From Colwellia sp. (GTDB lineage: Bacteria > Pseudomonadota > Gammaproteobacteria > Enterobacterales > Alteromonadaceae): DNA of 64,000 bases. Below, one piece after another: positions 45,642 to 55,015 of the stretch. The notes under the pieces are model-generated. The model made no database searches. It worked only from the letters and a program-made list of their open reading frames with translations, and was not told the origin of the DNA. The stretch lies in assembly GCF_013214175.1 (NCBI RefSeq), contig NZ_JABSPA010000009.1, forward strand, positions 111,894 through 175,893. Reading direction: 5' to 3'. Position 1 is the first letter of the stretch, and each line of letters begins with the position of its first letter. A program made the position numbers and the translations under genes.

Positions 45642-46688
45642 CTACTTTGAGAGCCAATCATTCAATTTATCGGTGTAAGGTTGAATGTCACCTATGTGCT
45701 CAGCAACCCAATTTTCATCGTAATATGAGTCTAAATAACGTTCACCGCTATCACACAGCAAGGTTACTATTGAGCCTTGTTTATTATTAGCCTCCATCTC
45801 TTTGGCAAGACACAATGCACCCCATATATTTGTACCTGTTGAGGGGCCTGCTTTTTTACCAATAATTTTTTCTAGCCATAGTATTGTTGCAACACTTGCG
45901 GCGTCAGGCACTTGCATCATTTGATCTATAACATTAGGTTGAAAAGAATGTTCAACTTTAGGTCTGCCAATGCCTTCAATACGGCTTGATTTATTGTTTG
46001 TCAGGGTGCGGTCACCTGATATAAAACTGTCGTAGAAAACTGAATTTTCAGGGTCAACTACCAGAAGTTTTGTATCAAAGCCTTTATAAAGGATATATCT
46101 ACCTAAGGTAGCTGAAGTGCCTCCAGTACCAGCACTCATCACAATAGCGCTGGGTATAGGGTAAGGCTCCTTTTCCATTTGAGCATAAATACTCTCGGCA
46201 ATATTGTTATTACCACGCCAGTCTGTCGCTCGTTCGGCATAGGTAAATTGATCCATAAAATAGCCGTTAATTTCTGCTGCAAGCTTAGTGGCTTCGTCAT
46301 GCATTTTTGGCGCAGAATCAACAAAGTGACATTTTCCGCCATAAAACTCTATTTTATTTATTTTACTCTTCGCTGTCGATTTAGGCACAACAGCGATAAA
46401 GGGTACGCCGATCATTTGTGCAAAATATGCTTCAGATACCGCTGTACTGCCAGATGATGCCTCTACAATAGTGGTATCTTCTTTAATCCTGCCGTTACAA
46501 AGGGCATATAAAAAAAGTGAACGGGCCAATCGATGTTTAAGGCTGCCAGTAGGATGGGTACTTTCATCCTTAAGATATAGATGAATACAGGGGATTTTAG
46601 GAATATCTATTTTTAATAGATGAGTATCAGCGGAACGATTATAGTCAGCTTCAATTTTTTGCACACTCTGCTTGACCCAGTTCTTCAT
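45642..46688 (-). CDS. PLP-dependent cysteine synthase/desulfhydrase family protein (Cds1-like)
   Basis: A 348-residue fold-type II PLP enzyme. The Schiff-base lysine is in DESTHPTGSLKHRLA near residue 51, the substrate loop is EASSGSTAVSEAYFA, and the phosphate loop is SAGTGGTSATLGRY. The ASSGSTAVSEAYFA form and length match the Cds1 group of cysteine desulfhydrases better than CysK or CysM. It would release sulfide from cysteine, or serve in sulfur metabolism; a synthase role cannot be excluded. It stands alone. Confidence 0.8.
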   Translation of the reverse strand: MKNWVKQSVQKIEADYNRSADTHLLKIDIPKIPCIHLYLKDESTHPTGSLKHRLARSLFLYALCNGRIKEDTTIVEASSGSTAVSEAYFAQMIGVPFIAVVPKSTAKSKINKIEFYGGKCHFVDSAPKMHDEATKLAAEINGYFMDQFTYAERATDWRGNNNIAESIYAQMEKEPYPIPSAIVMSAGTGGTSATLGRYILYKGFDTKLLVVDPENSVFYDSFISGDRTLTNNKSSRIEGIGRPKVEHSFQPNVIDQMMQVPDAASVATILWLEKIIGKKAGPSTGTNIWGALCLAKEMEANNKQGSIVTLLCDSGERYLDSYYDENWVAEHIGDIQPYTDKLNDWLSK

Positions 46689-47032
46689 AAGATATTCTCT
46701 TGGCTATTAAAGGTAAAATTAATTACTTTTCGGTATTTGTTGAATTCAGCATTAACATGCTTCTTAAACTAATTTTTCTTGGTATTTATTTATACGATAA
46801 ATACTCGCGTATAGGAAGGGCCATTTTTCGATCATAAAGCTGAGATATTCTATTACTTCCACATGGCTTTGGGCGTTTTAGCCTTAGAGTGTACGACTGA
46901 AATTAATTTTATGGGGCAATGGGGCACAAAGTGTTTTAGTGACTCTGCATCAGTTTTTAATTGTATAAAGTAAAAGAGAGTAGGTCACAAATAGAACACT
47001 TTATATGAAAGCACATTTGTGACCAGATATGG
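46689..47032. other. Intergenic stretch with long-armed inverted repeat
   Basis: No gene. GGTCACAAAT (46983-46992) and ATTTGTGACC (47015-47024) form a perfect 10-base inverted repeat with a 22-base spacer, ending eight bases beyond the HU stop codon. It may protect or terminate the HU message. Confidence 0.6.
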
Positions 47033-47308
47033 CTAACCGTTAACGGCTTCTTTTAATGCTTTACCCGCTTTAAATGCAGGTACTTTTGCTGCGGAAATTT
47101 GGATCTCTGCACCTGTTTGAGGGTTACGACCAGTACGAGCGGCACGGTCATTTACTTTGTAGGTACCAAAACCAACTAATGCGACATCACCACCACTAGC
47201 TAGTTCAGTGGTTACAGATTCAATTAAACTATCTAACGCACGACCAGCCGCAGCTTTAGTAATATCTGCACCTTCAGCGATTTTCGCTACTAATTCACTT
47301 TTGTTCAT
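47033..47308 (-). CDS. HU-family DNA-binding protein
   Basis: A 91-residue histone-like protein with the complete HU pattern: [40 protein letters not shown], the DNA-wrapping arm RNPQTGAEI and the ending [14 protein letters not shown]. It forms dimers that bend and compact DNA in the nucleoid. Whether it is the HU-alpha or HU-beta form is not decided from the sequence. It is monocistronic, with an inverted repeat after it. Confidence 0.95.
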   Translation of the reverse strand: MNKSELVAKIAEGADITKAAAGRALDSLIESVTTELASGGDVALVGFGTYKVNDRAARTGRNPQTGAEIQISAAKVPAFKAGKALKEAVNG

Positions 47309-47613
47309 TATTCTTCCTTAATTATTATTGTCATGAACATACTAAGAAATAATAGTGAATTGAGCAATAGGAAATTTTACTTCGTAGGCATTGTTGACGT
47401 TAAAATATAAAAAATGGCCATTATTTTCTAATGTTTAGTGCCATTTATCTTGCTGAGAAGTCTTAGTAATATTCAAGTCATAACAAAAAACACAGTATTT
47501 GTAGTTTCTAAAGCTTTGAAAATATGGGATATTAATGTTAATTACATAAAAGCTATGGGACGGGCATTACTGAGAAGCCTCCATAATAAGCTTTAGCTCT
47601 GCATGGAGGGAAT
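47309..47613. other. Divergent control region of HU and DUF1569 genes
   Basis: No gene. AAATGGC (47412-47418) and GCCATTT (47440-47446) form a weak inverted repeat. AT-rich sequence upstream of HU should contain its promoter. Confidence 0.4.
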
Positions 47614-48147
47614 ATGAATCGGAGACAATTTTTTAAACGTTCTCTAGTTATCGGTGGCTCTTTAGTTGGTGTTGGAGCTGGAGCAGCTTTGTTAATTGAA
47701 GGCGCTAATAGATTAGATCTTAAAATCGCAACTGCATTAAAAAGGTTGGAATTATTATCTAACAAGAATCTTGTACAAACTGGAGAATGGGATATATATA
47801 AAATATTTATGCATTGCGCACAAAGTGTTGAGTATTCAATGTCCAAATTTCCACAGCATAAATCTAACTTTTTCAAGAATACAATTGGAACATTAGCGTT
47901 TTCAATTTTTGAATATAAAGGAAAAATGATTCATGGGTTAAGTGAACCTATCCCTGGCTCTGCTTTGATCAAATCAAGTTCAGATACTAATGCGGCATTA
48001 GATCATTTAAAAAAATCACTCATTGAGTTTGAGAATTATAAAGGCGAACTCGCACCACATTTTGCATATGGTGAATTAACAAAGAGTGAATATGAAATAG
48101 CACATGTGATGCACTTATATAATCATCTTGAAGAAATACAGAGCTAA
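47614..48147 (+). CDS. DUF1569 family protein with Tat signal
   Basis: A 177-residue protein that starts with a twin-arginine signal (NRRQFFKRSLVIGGSLVGVG), so it is exported folded, probably with a cofactor. The body matches the DUF1569/DinB-like family: an early IFMHCAQSVEYSMS, a central GKMIHGLSEPIPGS and a C-terminal APHFAYGELTKSEYEIAHVM followed by HLYNHL. The three histidine-bearing motifs suggest a metal site of DinB type. Its reaction is unknown. Its ATG follows GGAGGG. Confidence 0.8.
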   Translation: MNRRQFFKRSLVIGGSLVGVGAGAALLIEGANRLDLKIATALKRLELLSNKNLVQTGEWDIYKIFMHCAQSVEYSMSKFPQHKSNFFKNTIGTLAFSIFEYKGKMIHGLSEPIPGSALIKSSSDTNAALDHLKKSLIEFENYKGELAPHFAYGELTKSEYEIAHVMHLYNHLEEIQS

Positions 48148-48279
48148 CTAGCGCATTAAGAACTTACACATAACTGTTGGCTGTGATCTTGTACCACTTT
48201 GGTGGACAGTTATTTATATAATTGTCACTAAAGAGGTTAATTGGGACGGGGCAATTTAGTTTTCGATAAAAGGCTACCT

Positions 48280-49182
48280 ATGAGTAATTCAATTTTTAGA
48301 AAAGACGGCACAGCCCAAGGGGTGGCCAAACAACGTTTGATTGAAACACTCGCTAAACCTGATAAACGCATCATAAATGATCCTTATGCCGATAGGTTTG
48401 TATTAGGTGCTGGGTTGATCAAGCTGATGGGGCATAAACTAAGCGTCTGGATAACTCAAAAATTCGCGCCTGGTTTTCACGAACACTTAATTTCCCGTAC
48501 GCGTTTCATCGATGATCTGATCAAAGAAAGTGCTGCTAGTGGCTCAGAGCAATACGTTATTCTGGGGGCGGGATATGACACACGGGCTCATCGCCTTGAA
48601 CTTCCGTCTTCATTAAAAATATTTGAAGTTGATCAGCCAGAAGTTCAGGCGAGAAAGCGTTCTAAACTTCCCAAAGAATTAGCTAATTCAGAAAATGTCA
48701 CTTATGTGAGCGTTGATTTCAATCATCAGTCGCTAGCAGAACAACTTTTGGCTGAGGGTTTCGATCAAAGCAAGTCCACCGTTTTTACCCTTGAAGGCGT
48801 CTCGCAGTACATCACTAAAGAGGCAGTCACTGCAACAATCAAAGAAATTGCAGCGCTTACTCAAAAAACAAGTTCAACTTTTTTTATATCTTACGTCGAT
48901 AAACTGCTAGATAAAGATCCTGTGGCCTGCTTTGGTAAGGGTTACCCAAAAGCGGCGAAGCGAGCAGAAACAATAAAACAGTTATCTGCTAAAGTGGGGG
49001 AACCTTGGATATCATTCTACACGGCGGAAGAAATAGAAAGCCGACTTTCTCAAAATGGTTTTTCGATAAAGGAAAATAAAACGTTGGCAGATCTAAACTC
49101 GGTGTACTTTACCCCTGTCGGTAGAACCCTTGCTGAAGATCAAATCTTTAAACTCGAACATTTTGTGATAGCGAAATCTTAG
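48280..49182 (+). CDS. Class I SAM-dependent methyltransferase (TIGR00027/LCM-like)
   Basis: A 300-residue protein from ATG 48280; an in-frame TTG at 48241 is less likely. The SAM-binding loop is YVILGAGYDTRAHRLE near residue 88, followed by FEVDQPEVQARKRSKL and FTLEGVSQYI, all typical of the leucine carboxyl methyltransferase-like family (TIGR00027, also called the putative O-methyltransferase group). Members in actinobacteria modify small molecules, but no substrate is evident here. No operon partner. Confidence 0.82.
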   Translation: MSNSIFRKDGTAQGVAKQRLIETLAKPDKRIINDPYADRFVLGAGLIKLMGHKLSVWITQKFAPGFHEHLISRTRFIDDLIKESAASGSEQYVILGAGYDTRAHRLELPSSLKIFEVDQPEVQARKRSKLPKELANSENVTYVSVDFNHQSLAEQLLAEGFDQSKSTVFTLEGVSQYITKEAVTATIKEIAALTQKTSSTFFISYVDKLLDKDPVACFGKGYPKAAKRAETIKQLSAKVGEPWISFYTAEEIESRLSQNGFSIKENKTLADLNSVYFTPVGRTLAEDQIFKLEHFVIAKS

Positions 49183-49500
49183 ACTGTAGAGAACTCTTAG
49201 GTAGTAAGAGAGCTCCATGGTAAAATGAGCGTCTGGGCTATCACGTTCCAAGTGATATATGTCGATGCCCCCCAAGCGGTTTGGTTTTTGGCACTAATCT
49301 ATGTCTGTACCAAACTTTTTAAGTACACTTTGTGCCGATTTAGCGTAAAAAAACTCATCAATACATTTTCTAATACGTTATCATCATTCTTTTAGTCACA
49401 TGTAAGCTTACATGGTCAACATTCTCAGTTGTTAACTGCCTTCGACGACTAAAAAAATTATAAAAAAACACTTAATTCTCTAGAGCTATAAAGCAATATC
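49183..49500. other. Intergenic stretch, nothing recognised
   Basis: No gene or convincing site. A short imperfect hairpin (CTCTTA 49194-49199 with TAAGAG 49205-49210) follows the methyltransferase gene without a T tail. Confidence 0.4.
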
Positions 49501-50445
49501 ATGACAAGAAAAATATTAACTTTGAACGTGAAAAGAAAAAAAGTCGCTAAACCAGTAGATGAAGTGGTCAAGGTTGTCCCTCACGAAGACCCACAAAAGC
49601 GTTTTTTAAATGGCGTAGCTATCAATCCGCATCAGTGTATTCGCTTAGAGTTAGGTTCACAGCAGCTCTCCACCCGAGCGATGGATTTATTCACACCCAT
49701 TGGTTTGGGGCAGCGAGGTTTGATTGTTGCTCCTCCTGGCTCTGGAAAAACGACACTGTTAAAACATATTTGTCAGTCGGTGGGCACTGCCTATCCAGAG
49801 ATAAAGCTTTATGCATTACTCATTGATGAGCGTCCAGAAGAAGTGACTGACTTTAAGCGCAGCGTGCCGGCAAAGGTATACGCTTCATCGACCGATGAAA
49901 GCTATGACCAACACGTTCGTGTAGCCAATGACCTGCTTAACATTGCTCGCAGGGAAGCTGGCGAAGGGCACGATGTCATGATTGTCATTGACTCTTTGAC
50001 CAGGCTCACTCGTGTACATAACGCCAATCAAAAAGGCAGCGGTCGTACCATGTCGGGCGGGCTCGACGCTAGAGCGATGGCAATACCACGAAAACTGTTT
50101 GGCGCAGCGAGAAAAATTGAACATGGTGGCTCGCTGACCATTCTAGCGACCGTACTGGTAGATACTGGCAGCCGGATGGACCAGGTGATATTTGAGGAGT
50201 TCAAGGGCACGGGTAATATGGAAGTGGTTTTATCACGTGATGCGGCAAATCAGCGGGTTTTTCCCGCGTTAGATATTGCTAAAAGTAGTACGCGCCGTGA
50301 AGAATTACTGCTAAATGCGAAGGAACTCGACAAGGTAAGAGTATTGCGCAGGGCACTTACCGGTCTTAAGCCGGTAGAAGGTACGATAAAACTGGTTGAG
50401 TTACTGGAAAATTATCCAACAAATGCCGAGCTGCTGAACCGTTAG
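49501..50445 (+). CDS. Short Rho paralogue: Rho ATPase core without the usual RNA-binding domain
   Basis: A 314-residue relative of transcription terminator Rho (about 420 residues in E. coli). After ~30 basic residues it enters the Rho core directly: RAMDLFTPIGLGQRGLIVAP, Walker A PPGSGKTT (ordinary Rho has PPKAGKT), LLIDERPEEVTDFKR, Walker B VMIVIDSLTRL, the Q-loop region GSGRTMSGGLDARAM, RKLFGAARKIEHGGSLTILA and FEEFKGTGNMEVVLSRD. The N-terminal helix bundle and OB-fold primary RNA site of Rho are missing. The core motifs are intact, so it is probably an active hexameric ATPase rather than a relic. It may be a Rho antagonist, a specialised translocase or a phage-derived factor; none is proven. 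Confidence 0.85.
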   Translation: MTRKILTLNVKRKKVAKPVDEVVKVVPHEDPQKRFLNGVAINPHQCIRLELGSQQLSTRAMDLFTPIGLGQRGLIVAPPGSGKTTLLKHICQSVGTAYPEIKLYALLIDERPEEVTDFKRSVPAKVYASSTDESYDQHVRVANDLLNIARREAGEGHDVMIVIDSLTRLTRVHNANQKGSGRTMSGGLDARAMAIPRKLFGAARKIEHGGSLTILATVLVDTGSRMDQVIFEEFKGTGNMEVVLSRDAANQRVFPALDIAKSSTRREELLLNAKELDKVRVLRRALTGLKPVEGTIKLVELLENYPTNAELLNR

Positions 50446-50846
50446 TAGCTAAAATTAGTAGCTAAAAAAAACCTTATCTAGTTCAACTGAACGCTAAAAG
50501 CAGACATTTTCTAGTTGCGCTATTAAAGGCTGACTATTATCACAAATCCGAGATTTCAAGAGAACTGCAAGCCGTTTCAAAACGACTTGCAGTTCACCTT
50601 AAGTCAAAAGCAATTAACCGCTGGTTATGCAATTGCTAAATTCATTGGCTAGCTAAACTGCGGACTTAATATAGTTAAATTCCACTCCGTTATTTATCCC
50701 TACCTAGATAGAAATAAGGCATGTTGTCGTATTTATTCAATTATTAGTATGAGTTAACACTTAAAATTACCATGATAAAAATAGAGAAAACTCTTATCAG
50801 TAAATAAGCAGTTACTATTCCAATGGTTAATATTGAGTAATAAATT
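50446..50846. other. Intergenic stretch with strong hairpin
   Basis: No gene. It starts with a short direct repeat (TTAGTAGCTAAAA, twice, 50442-50470) and holds the hairpin at 50562-50595. The rest is AT-rich and unremarkable. Confidence 0.5.
50562..50595 (+). repeat. Long hairpin downstream of the Rho-like gene
   Basis: GAACTGCAAG (50562-50571) pairs perfectly with CTTGCAGTTC (50586-50595); inside, CGTT and AACG add four more pairs around a short loop. No T run follows, so it is not a standard intrinsic terminator. Confidence 0.7.
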
Positions 50847-51668
50847 ATGTTAGAAATTAAAAAAATAGCCGTACTCAGCGAATTAAATGAATTAAAAAAA
50901 GAATATTTTGAAAAAACAACATCAGCACTGGATGGTATGTGGCATTTTGGTTTTGTACCAATGTCGGAACATTTTGGTTTCTATGTTAACAACGAGCTTG
51001 TCGGTTTTTGTTGCATAAATGACGATGGCTATTTGCTGCAATTTCATTTAGAAACGAATAGTGACACTTCTGCTCAAGCATTATTTACTTTAATTGCACA
51101 ACAAAATAGCAAGGTAATAGGTCAAGTTAAAGGTGCCTTTGTTAGTACGGCTGAGCCTGACTATATGTCTTTATGTCTAGACAATTCCTCAATATTCAAA
51201 GTGAATGCATTGATGTATAAGCAAGACCCCAAGGTAAGTAATACTCAAAAGCACTCTTTTGTTATGGCAATGGCCACTGAACAACAATTAGCTGAATACG
51301 TTAAATTTGCGTCAAACAATATTGGTGCCCCTGAGCAATGGCTAACGGGCTACTACGGTAAGTTAATTAAACGAAAAGAGCTATTCGGTTACCGCAAAGA
51401 AGGGCAATTATTAGCGGTAGGGGAGTGTCGATTGTTTGACGAGCACCAGAGTGATTATGCTGATTTAGGTATGATCGTTGCTCAATCAATGCGTGGTCAA
51501 GGTATTGCCAAAAAAGTATTAAATTGGCTAAAAACACATGCATCTAGCAAAGGTTTGAAATCAATGTGCTCCACTGAAAGTGATAATATTGCTGCGCAAA
51601 AAGCGATTGTCAGTGCAGGGTTTATCTCAACTAACCGTATCGTGCAGTTTGAATTTAATATTGCTTAA
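50847..51668 (+). CDS. GNAT-family N-acetyltransferase
   Basis: A 273-residue protein whose C-terminal ~130 residues form a GNAT domain: LLAVGECRLFDEHQSDYADL, then the acetyl-CoA loop MIVAQSMRGQGIAKKVLNWL and CSTESDNIAAQKAIVSAGF. The N-terminal half looks like a diverged second GNAT-like unit (FGFYVNNELVGFCCINDD). The acceptor is unknown. The downstream AraC-type gene starts about 60 bases later and may be co-transcribed. Confidence 0.8.
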   Translation: MLEIKKIAVLSELNELKKEYFEKTTSALDGMWHFGFVPMSEHFGFYVNNELVGFCCINDDGYLLQFHLETNSDTSAQALFTLIAQQNSKVIGQVKGAFVSTAEPDYMSLCLDNSSIFKVNALMYKQDPKVSNTQKHSFVMAMATEQQLAEYVKFASNNIGAPEQWLTGYYGKLIKRKELFGYRKEGQLLAVGECRLFDEHQSDYADLGMIVAQSMRGQGIAKKVLNWLKTHASSKGLKSMCSTESDNIAAQKAIVSAGFISTNRIVQFEFNIA

Positions 51669-51730
51669 AAAACTATACTTTCAAGATAGTTAGCATAAAG
51701 TAGCCTAAATAAAATTTATCGGAGGGGTTG

Positions 51731-52567
51731 ATGATACGTTGGTTAAAAACACCTAAATTGCTAGGGGTTGCTAAATATATCGAGTGTTATTGGTTTCTTG
51801 AGAAATCTGCTGGTGGCTTTGAGCGTCCTAAACTAAATCCTGATCCGTCAGCACATCTAATATTGTCTTCAGCAAAGCAAACGTATCAATATGAAATAGA
51901 AGACGATACATTTAAGGGCAAAGGCCCACATTGGCTTTATCCTTACAGTAAAACAATTGAATTAGATCATGCTAAGTCTCTCGCATGCATAGGAATTAAG
52001 TTCAAAGTGGGGGCGTTGTATTCATTAAATAGTGTCGCCTTTAGCCAAGCATTGTTAAACACAGTTAAAGCGATGAATTTTGACGTATTTAAAGGTGCTG
52101 CTTTCATCAGTGCAGATGAATTACTGGTAAAAGCAAAGGAAGATCCTGATAACTGTATTGAACTATTAGATGAATTGTTTTTACCTTTGTTAGCCCATTG
52201 CCATGAAGATACACATAGCGAAATCACCAGAAAAATAATTCCTTTGCTAAGTAATAATAAACCTATTAATGAGTTAGCTGACTTGTTGTTTTGCTCACAA
52301 CGTAGTGTCGAGCGTAGTTTTTTAAAAGTGACCGGCTTTACTCTTAAACAATGCCAATCGATGAATAAACTTGAGGCTATTTTAGAATACCTTTATCAAC
52401 GTAAAGAGTGTGATATAGATTGGGTAGATATCGCCTATCAGTTTGGTTTTAGCGATCAACCGCATTTAATTCGTTATTTAAAGCAACAAATTCAATTAAC
52501 GCCAAAAAACTATAGTCAACAACGTGGTTTCACTATCGATGTTTATGGCGGGGTGGAATCCAAGTAA
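51731..52567 (+). CDS. AraC-family transcriptional regulator
   Basis: A 278-residue regulator; ATG 51731 has the strong ribosome site GGAGGGG. The N-terminal ~150 residues resemble the DUF6597-type sensing domain (YIECYWFLEKSAGG...DPSAHLILSS). The C-terminal domain has the two AraC helix-turn-helix units: INELADLLFCSQRSVERSFL and WVDIAYQFGFSDQPHLIRYL, ending in TPKNY. The ligand and targets are not evident. Confidence 0.85.
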   Translation: MIRWLKTPKLLGVAKYIECYWFLEKSAGGFERPKLNPDPSAHLILSSAKQTYQYEIEDDTFKGKGPHWLYPYSKTIELDHAKSLACIGIKFKVGALYSLNSVAFSQALLNTVKAMNFDVFKGAAFISADELLVKAKEDPDNCIELLDELFLPLLAHCHEDTHSEITRKIIPLLSNNKPINELADLLFCSQRSVERSFLKVTGFTLKQCQSMNKLEAILEYLYQRKECDIDWVDIAYQFGFSDQPHLIRYLKQQIQLTPKNYSQQRGFTIDVYGGVESK

Positions 52568-52673
52568 CGTTGTCGTTTTTGTACTTAATATTACTTTGAA
52601 CTCTGCAATATTAATGTAAATATCATAGTAATAACCACTGAATATGACGTAAAAATAGAAACAAGGATAAATT

Positions 52674-54383
52674 ATGATAATAAAAAAATATTATCTTCTA
52701 CCGTTAATTTTAACTTGCCTAGCCACTGTTGTTTCTTGCAGTAAACAGTCAAATGAAATCACAGATACAAACCTGTCAGATGTAACACTGATAGTTAATG
52801 CTGATATTGTCACCATGAATGCTCAACAGCCTTCAGCGAATGCCATGGCGTTTTCTGGTGATGACATCATTGCTATTGGCTCAGAAGCTGAGGTTCGTAG
52901 AGCCATCAATAAATACACTAGGCTTCATGACCTTAACGGGAAAACAATCGTCCCTGGTTTTATCGAAACCCATGATCATCTTTATATGTCGAGTTCAACC
53001 AGTGTCATCACGGATGTCTCTCCCTTTTCTACGCCGACTCTTGCTGAAGCTTTAAACAAGATAAAAAATACCGTAATTAATGAAGAGGGCTGGATCATTG
53101 CATTTGGTGCGGATCAAACTCTGTATGCGGAACAACGTGGCCCAACGCGTGATCTGCTCGATAAGTTGTTTCCAAATACCCCTGTTATGGTGTTTCATTT
53201 AAGTGGTCATGGTGGCTTCGCCAATAGCGAAGCGTTAAAACAAGCAGGTGTAAACGAGTTAACGGAAAATCCTCGGGGGGGCTTTTATCAAAAAGATGAT
53301 AATGGACGGTTGACCGGCTACCTAAGTGGTCAACCTGCATTGTTTACTGTAAAAAACTATCCTAACCCTAGCCCGGATACAGCGATGTCAGCAGCATTAA
53401 TGCGTGCAGAAAAAGGAATTACCACGTCGTCGGAATTAGGGATAATGAATGGAACTGTGTTGGCAGGTTTGCAACAAGCTACCAGTTTGCCAGACTTTCC
53501 GGTAAGGGTTGTTGGTGGATACTTTTCAACAGCACCCGATTTTGACGAAATAGTTCCTCACTTAAAAGGTTATGAAAATAACCTGTTAAAAATTCCATTT
53601 ATTAAAACTTGGACAGATGGATCGCTTCAGGGAGGCACGGCATACCTTCGTGATGGTTATCATACTAAAGAAATGGGCGAAGGCGAGGCACAAGGTACTC
53701 AAGATTTTTTTAACAAACAAGTTTTAAATATGTACCAACGTGGTTACTGGCCAGCGATTCATGCTAATGGTGATGGCGCTGTAGATATAGCCTTAAATGC
53801 TATTGAATATGCACAACAAACATTAGCAGAAAAATTAGATAGCAATATTCGCCCTCAGATAATTCATGCTCAAGTGACCACCGAGGAGCAAATTAAGAGA
53901 ATGGCTGTTTTAAATGTATCGCCAACGTTTTTTACCACACATGTTTATTATTGGGGCGACCTCCACTACGAAAAGACATTGGGTGCACAACGAGCTGAGC
54001 GCTTAAGTGCCATGGCTGACGCCTTTAAATACGGAGTTAATCCCTCAATGCATAATGATCCGCCGGTCTCGCCCATCGATCCCTTGTTAAATATGTGGAT
54101 AGCAGTCAATCGTACATCGAAAACCGGCAGAGTACTGGGGAAAAATCAAGCTATTTCGCCTCAGCAGGCTTTGGCAGCATATACCACCAACGCCGCTTAT
54201 CAGTTTGGTATGGAGAAAACTAATGGCTCACTTGAAGTTGGTAAACTTGCAGATTTTGTCATTCTCGATAAAAATCCATTGAAGGTTGATTCTGACGAAA
54301 TTAGAAACATTAATGTGCTAACAACCGTACGTGGCGGTTTAATCACATTTTCTTCAGGCTCTGGCTTAGACGAAGGAGAATAA
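52674..54383 (+). CDS. Amidohydrolase family 3 lipoprotein (YtcJ-like)
   Basis: A 569-residue enzyme exported as a lipoprotein: a hydrophobic signal with lipobox TVVSC (Cys ~22). The metal-dependent hydrolase body begins LIVNADIVTMN and has VPGFIETHDHLYMSS (HxH), PFIKTWTDGSLQGGTAYLRD, AIHANGDGAVDIALNA, IIHAQVTTEEQIKRM and MHNDPPVSPIDPL with the late aspartate, then the closing LEVGKLADFVIL strand. Members cleave amide or formyl groups of varied small molecules; the substrate here is not known. It would act in the periplasm or on a membrane face. Confidence 0.85.
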   Translation: MIIKKYYLLPLILTCLATVVSCSKQSNEITDTNLSDVTLIVNADIVTMNAQQPSANAMAFSGDDIIAIGSEAEVRRAINKYTRLHDLNGKTIVPGFIETHDHLYMSSSTSVITDVSPFSTPTLAEALNKIKNTVINEEGWIIAFGADQTLYAEQRGPTRDLLDKLFPNTPVMVFHLSGHGGFANSEALKQAGVNELTENPRGGFYQKDDNGRLTGYLSGQPALFTVKNYPNPSPDTAMSAALMRAEKGITTSSELGIMNGTVLAGLQQATSLPDFPVRVVGGYFSTAPDFDEIVPHLKGYENNLLKIPFIKTWTDGSLQGGTAYLRDGYHTKEMGEGEAQGTQDFFNKQVLNMYQRGYWPAIHANGDGAVDIALNAIEYAQQTLAEKLDSNIRPQIIHAQVTTEEQIKRMAVLNVSPTFFTTHVYYWGDLHYEKTLGAQRAERLSAMADAFKYGVNPSMHNDPPVSPIDPLLNMWIAVNRTSKTGRVLGKNQAISPQQALAAYTTNAAYQFGMEKTNGSLEVGKLADFVILDKNPLKVDSDEIRNINVLTTVRGGLITFSSGSGLDEGE

Positions 54384-54494
54384 TCCTTCAAGCTTTGAGT
54401 CCGCTTTGCTATATGTATAATTGGTCAAATTGATGTACTGAAAGGCCTAAGTGCTATATGTTAGCGGCATTAGCATTTGGTGATTGAAAAATAT

Positions 54495-54812
54495 ATGGCG
54501 TTAAAAACAGATTTTAGACATTTTCTTGATGAAGCAGGTAATGTAGTAGAACTTACCAAACAAGCAAAAACAATTTTCAAATTTTTGAGTAAGATTGTGT
54601 CAGCGGTTTCTGAGAATATCGAGCAGCCAATGATTGATGTTGATTTGAACTGCAACACTCGAGCTGAGCAACTTTCTTGTGGTGGGAGTATTGAAGGCAA
54701 GTGTAGCGCCATTGATATGATTGAATGGCATTGCGATACCTGTGAAGCTAGTGGAACGATTTCGAATTGGCAAGGCAGCCTGTGGGACAAGCAAGCGAGA
54801 ATACTCCATTAG
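54495..54812 (+). CDS. Conserved hypothetical protein with paired cysteines
   Basis: A 105-residue protein from ATG 54495 (an in-frame TTG lies 18 bases upstream). The N-terminal half is helical (FLDEAGNVVELTKQAKTIFK). The C-terminal half has four cysteines: DLNCNTRAEQLSCGGSIEGK, KCSAIDMIEWHCDTCEASGT and then ISNWQGSLWDKQ. The CxxC pair plus earlier cysteines resemble a small zinc-ribbon. I recall similar unnamed proteins in other gammaproteobacteria but know no function. Confidence 0.65.
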   Translation: MALKTDFRHFLDEAGNVVELTKQAKTIFKFLSKIVSAVSENIEQPMIDVDLNCNTRAEQLSCGGSIEGKCSAIDMIEWHCDTCEASGTISNWQGSLWDKQARILH

Positions 54813-54905
54813 TCGACAATTCCTTAGTCGGTAATATAGTTAGTCGACAACAGCCTTAAAAAATGTCTAAGTAAAAAATTAGTTCTACCTATAGCGCCAC
54901 CCTGT

Positions 54906-54966
54906 AGCAACATTATATGCCAATGATAAAGCTGACATAATATTATCATTGGCATATAATGTTGCT
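54906..54966. repeat. Perfect 24-bp inverted repeat
   Basis: Bases 54906-54929 (starting AGCAACATTATATGCC) are the exact reverse complement of 54943-54966, with a 13-base spacer. The RNA form would be a long, AT-rich, uninterrupted hairpin. It lies between the hypothetical gene and the TetR gene and has no T tail. Confidence 0.95.
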
Positions 54967-55015
54967 TCATTAATAGCTATTGCTAGCTGTTTTCAGCCTT
55001 ATATTTCTGTAGTGA

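Noticed and set aside
45642..46688. Cysteine synthase CysK or CysM
   Set aside because: The substrate loop EASSGSTAVSEAYFA and the overall layout fit the Cds1-like desulfhydrase group better; no cysE or cysK context is present.
49501..50445. Possible assignment as the main transcription terminator Rho or as an F1-type ATPase subunit
   Set aside because: The N-terminal RNA-binding domain is absent, so it is not an ordinary Rho. The motifs LLIDERPEEVT and FEEFKGTGNMEV are Rho-specific and exclude an ATP synthase subunit.
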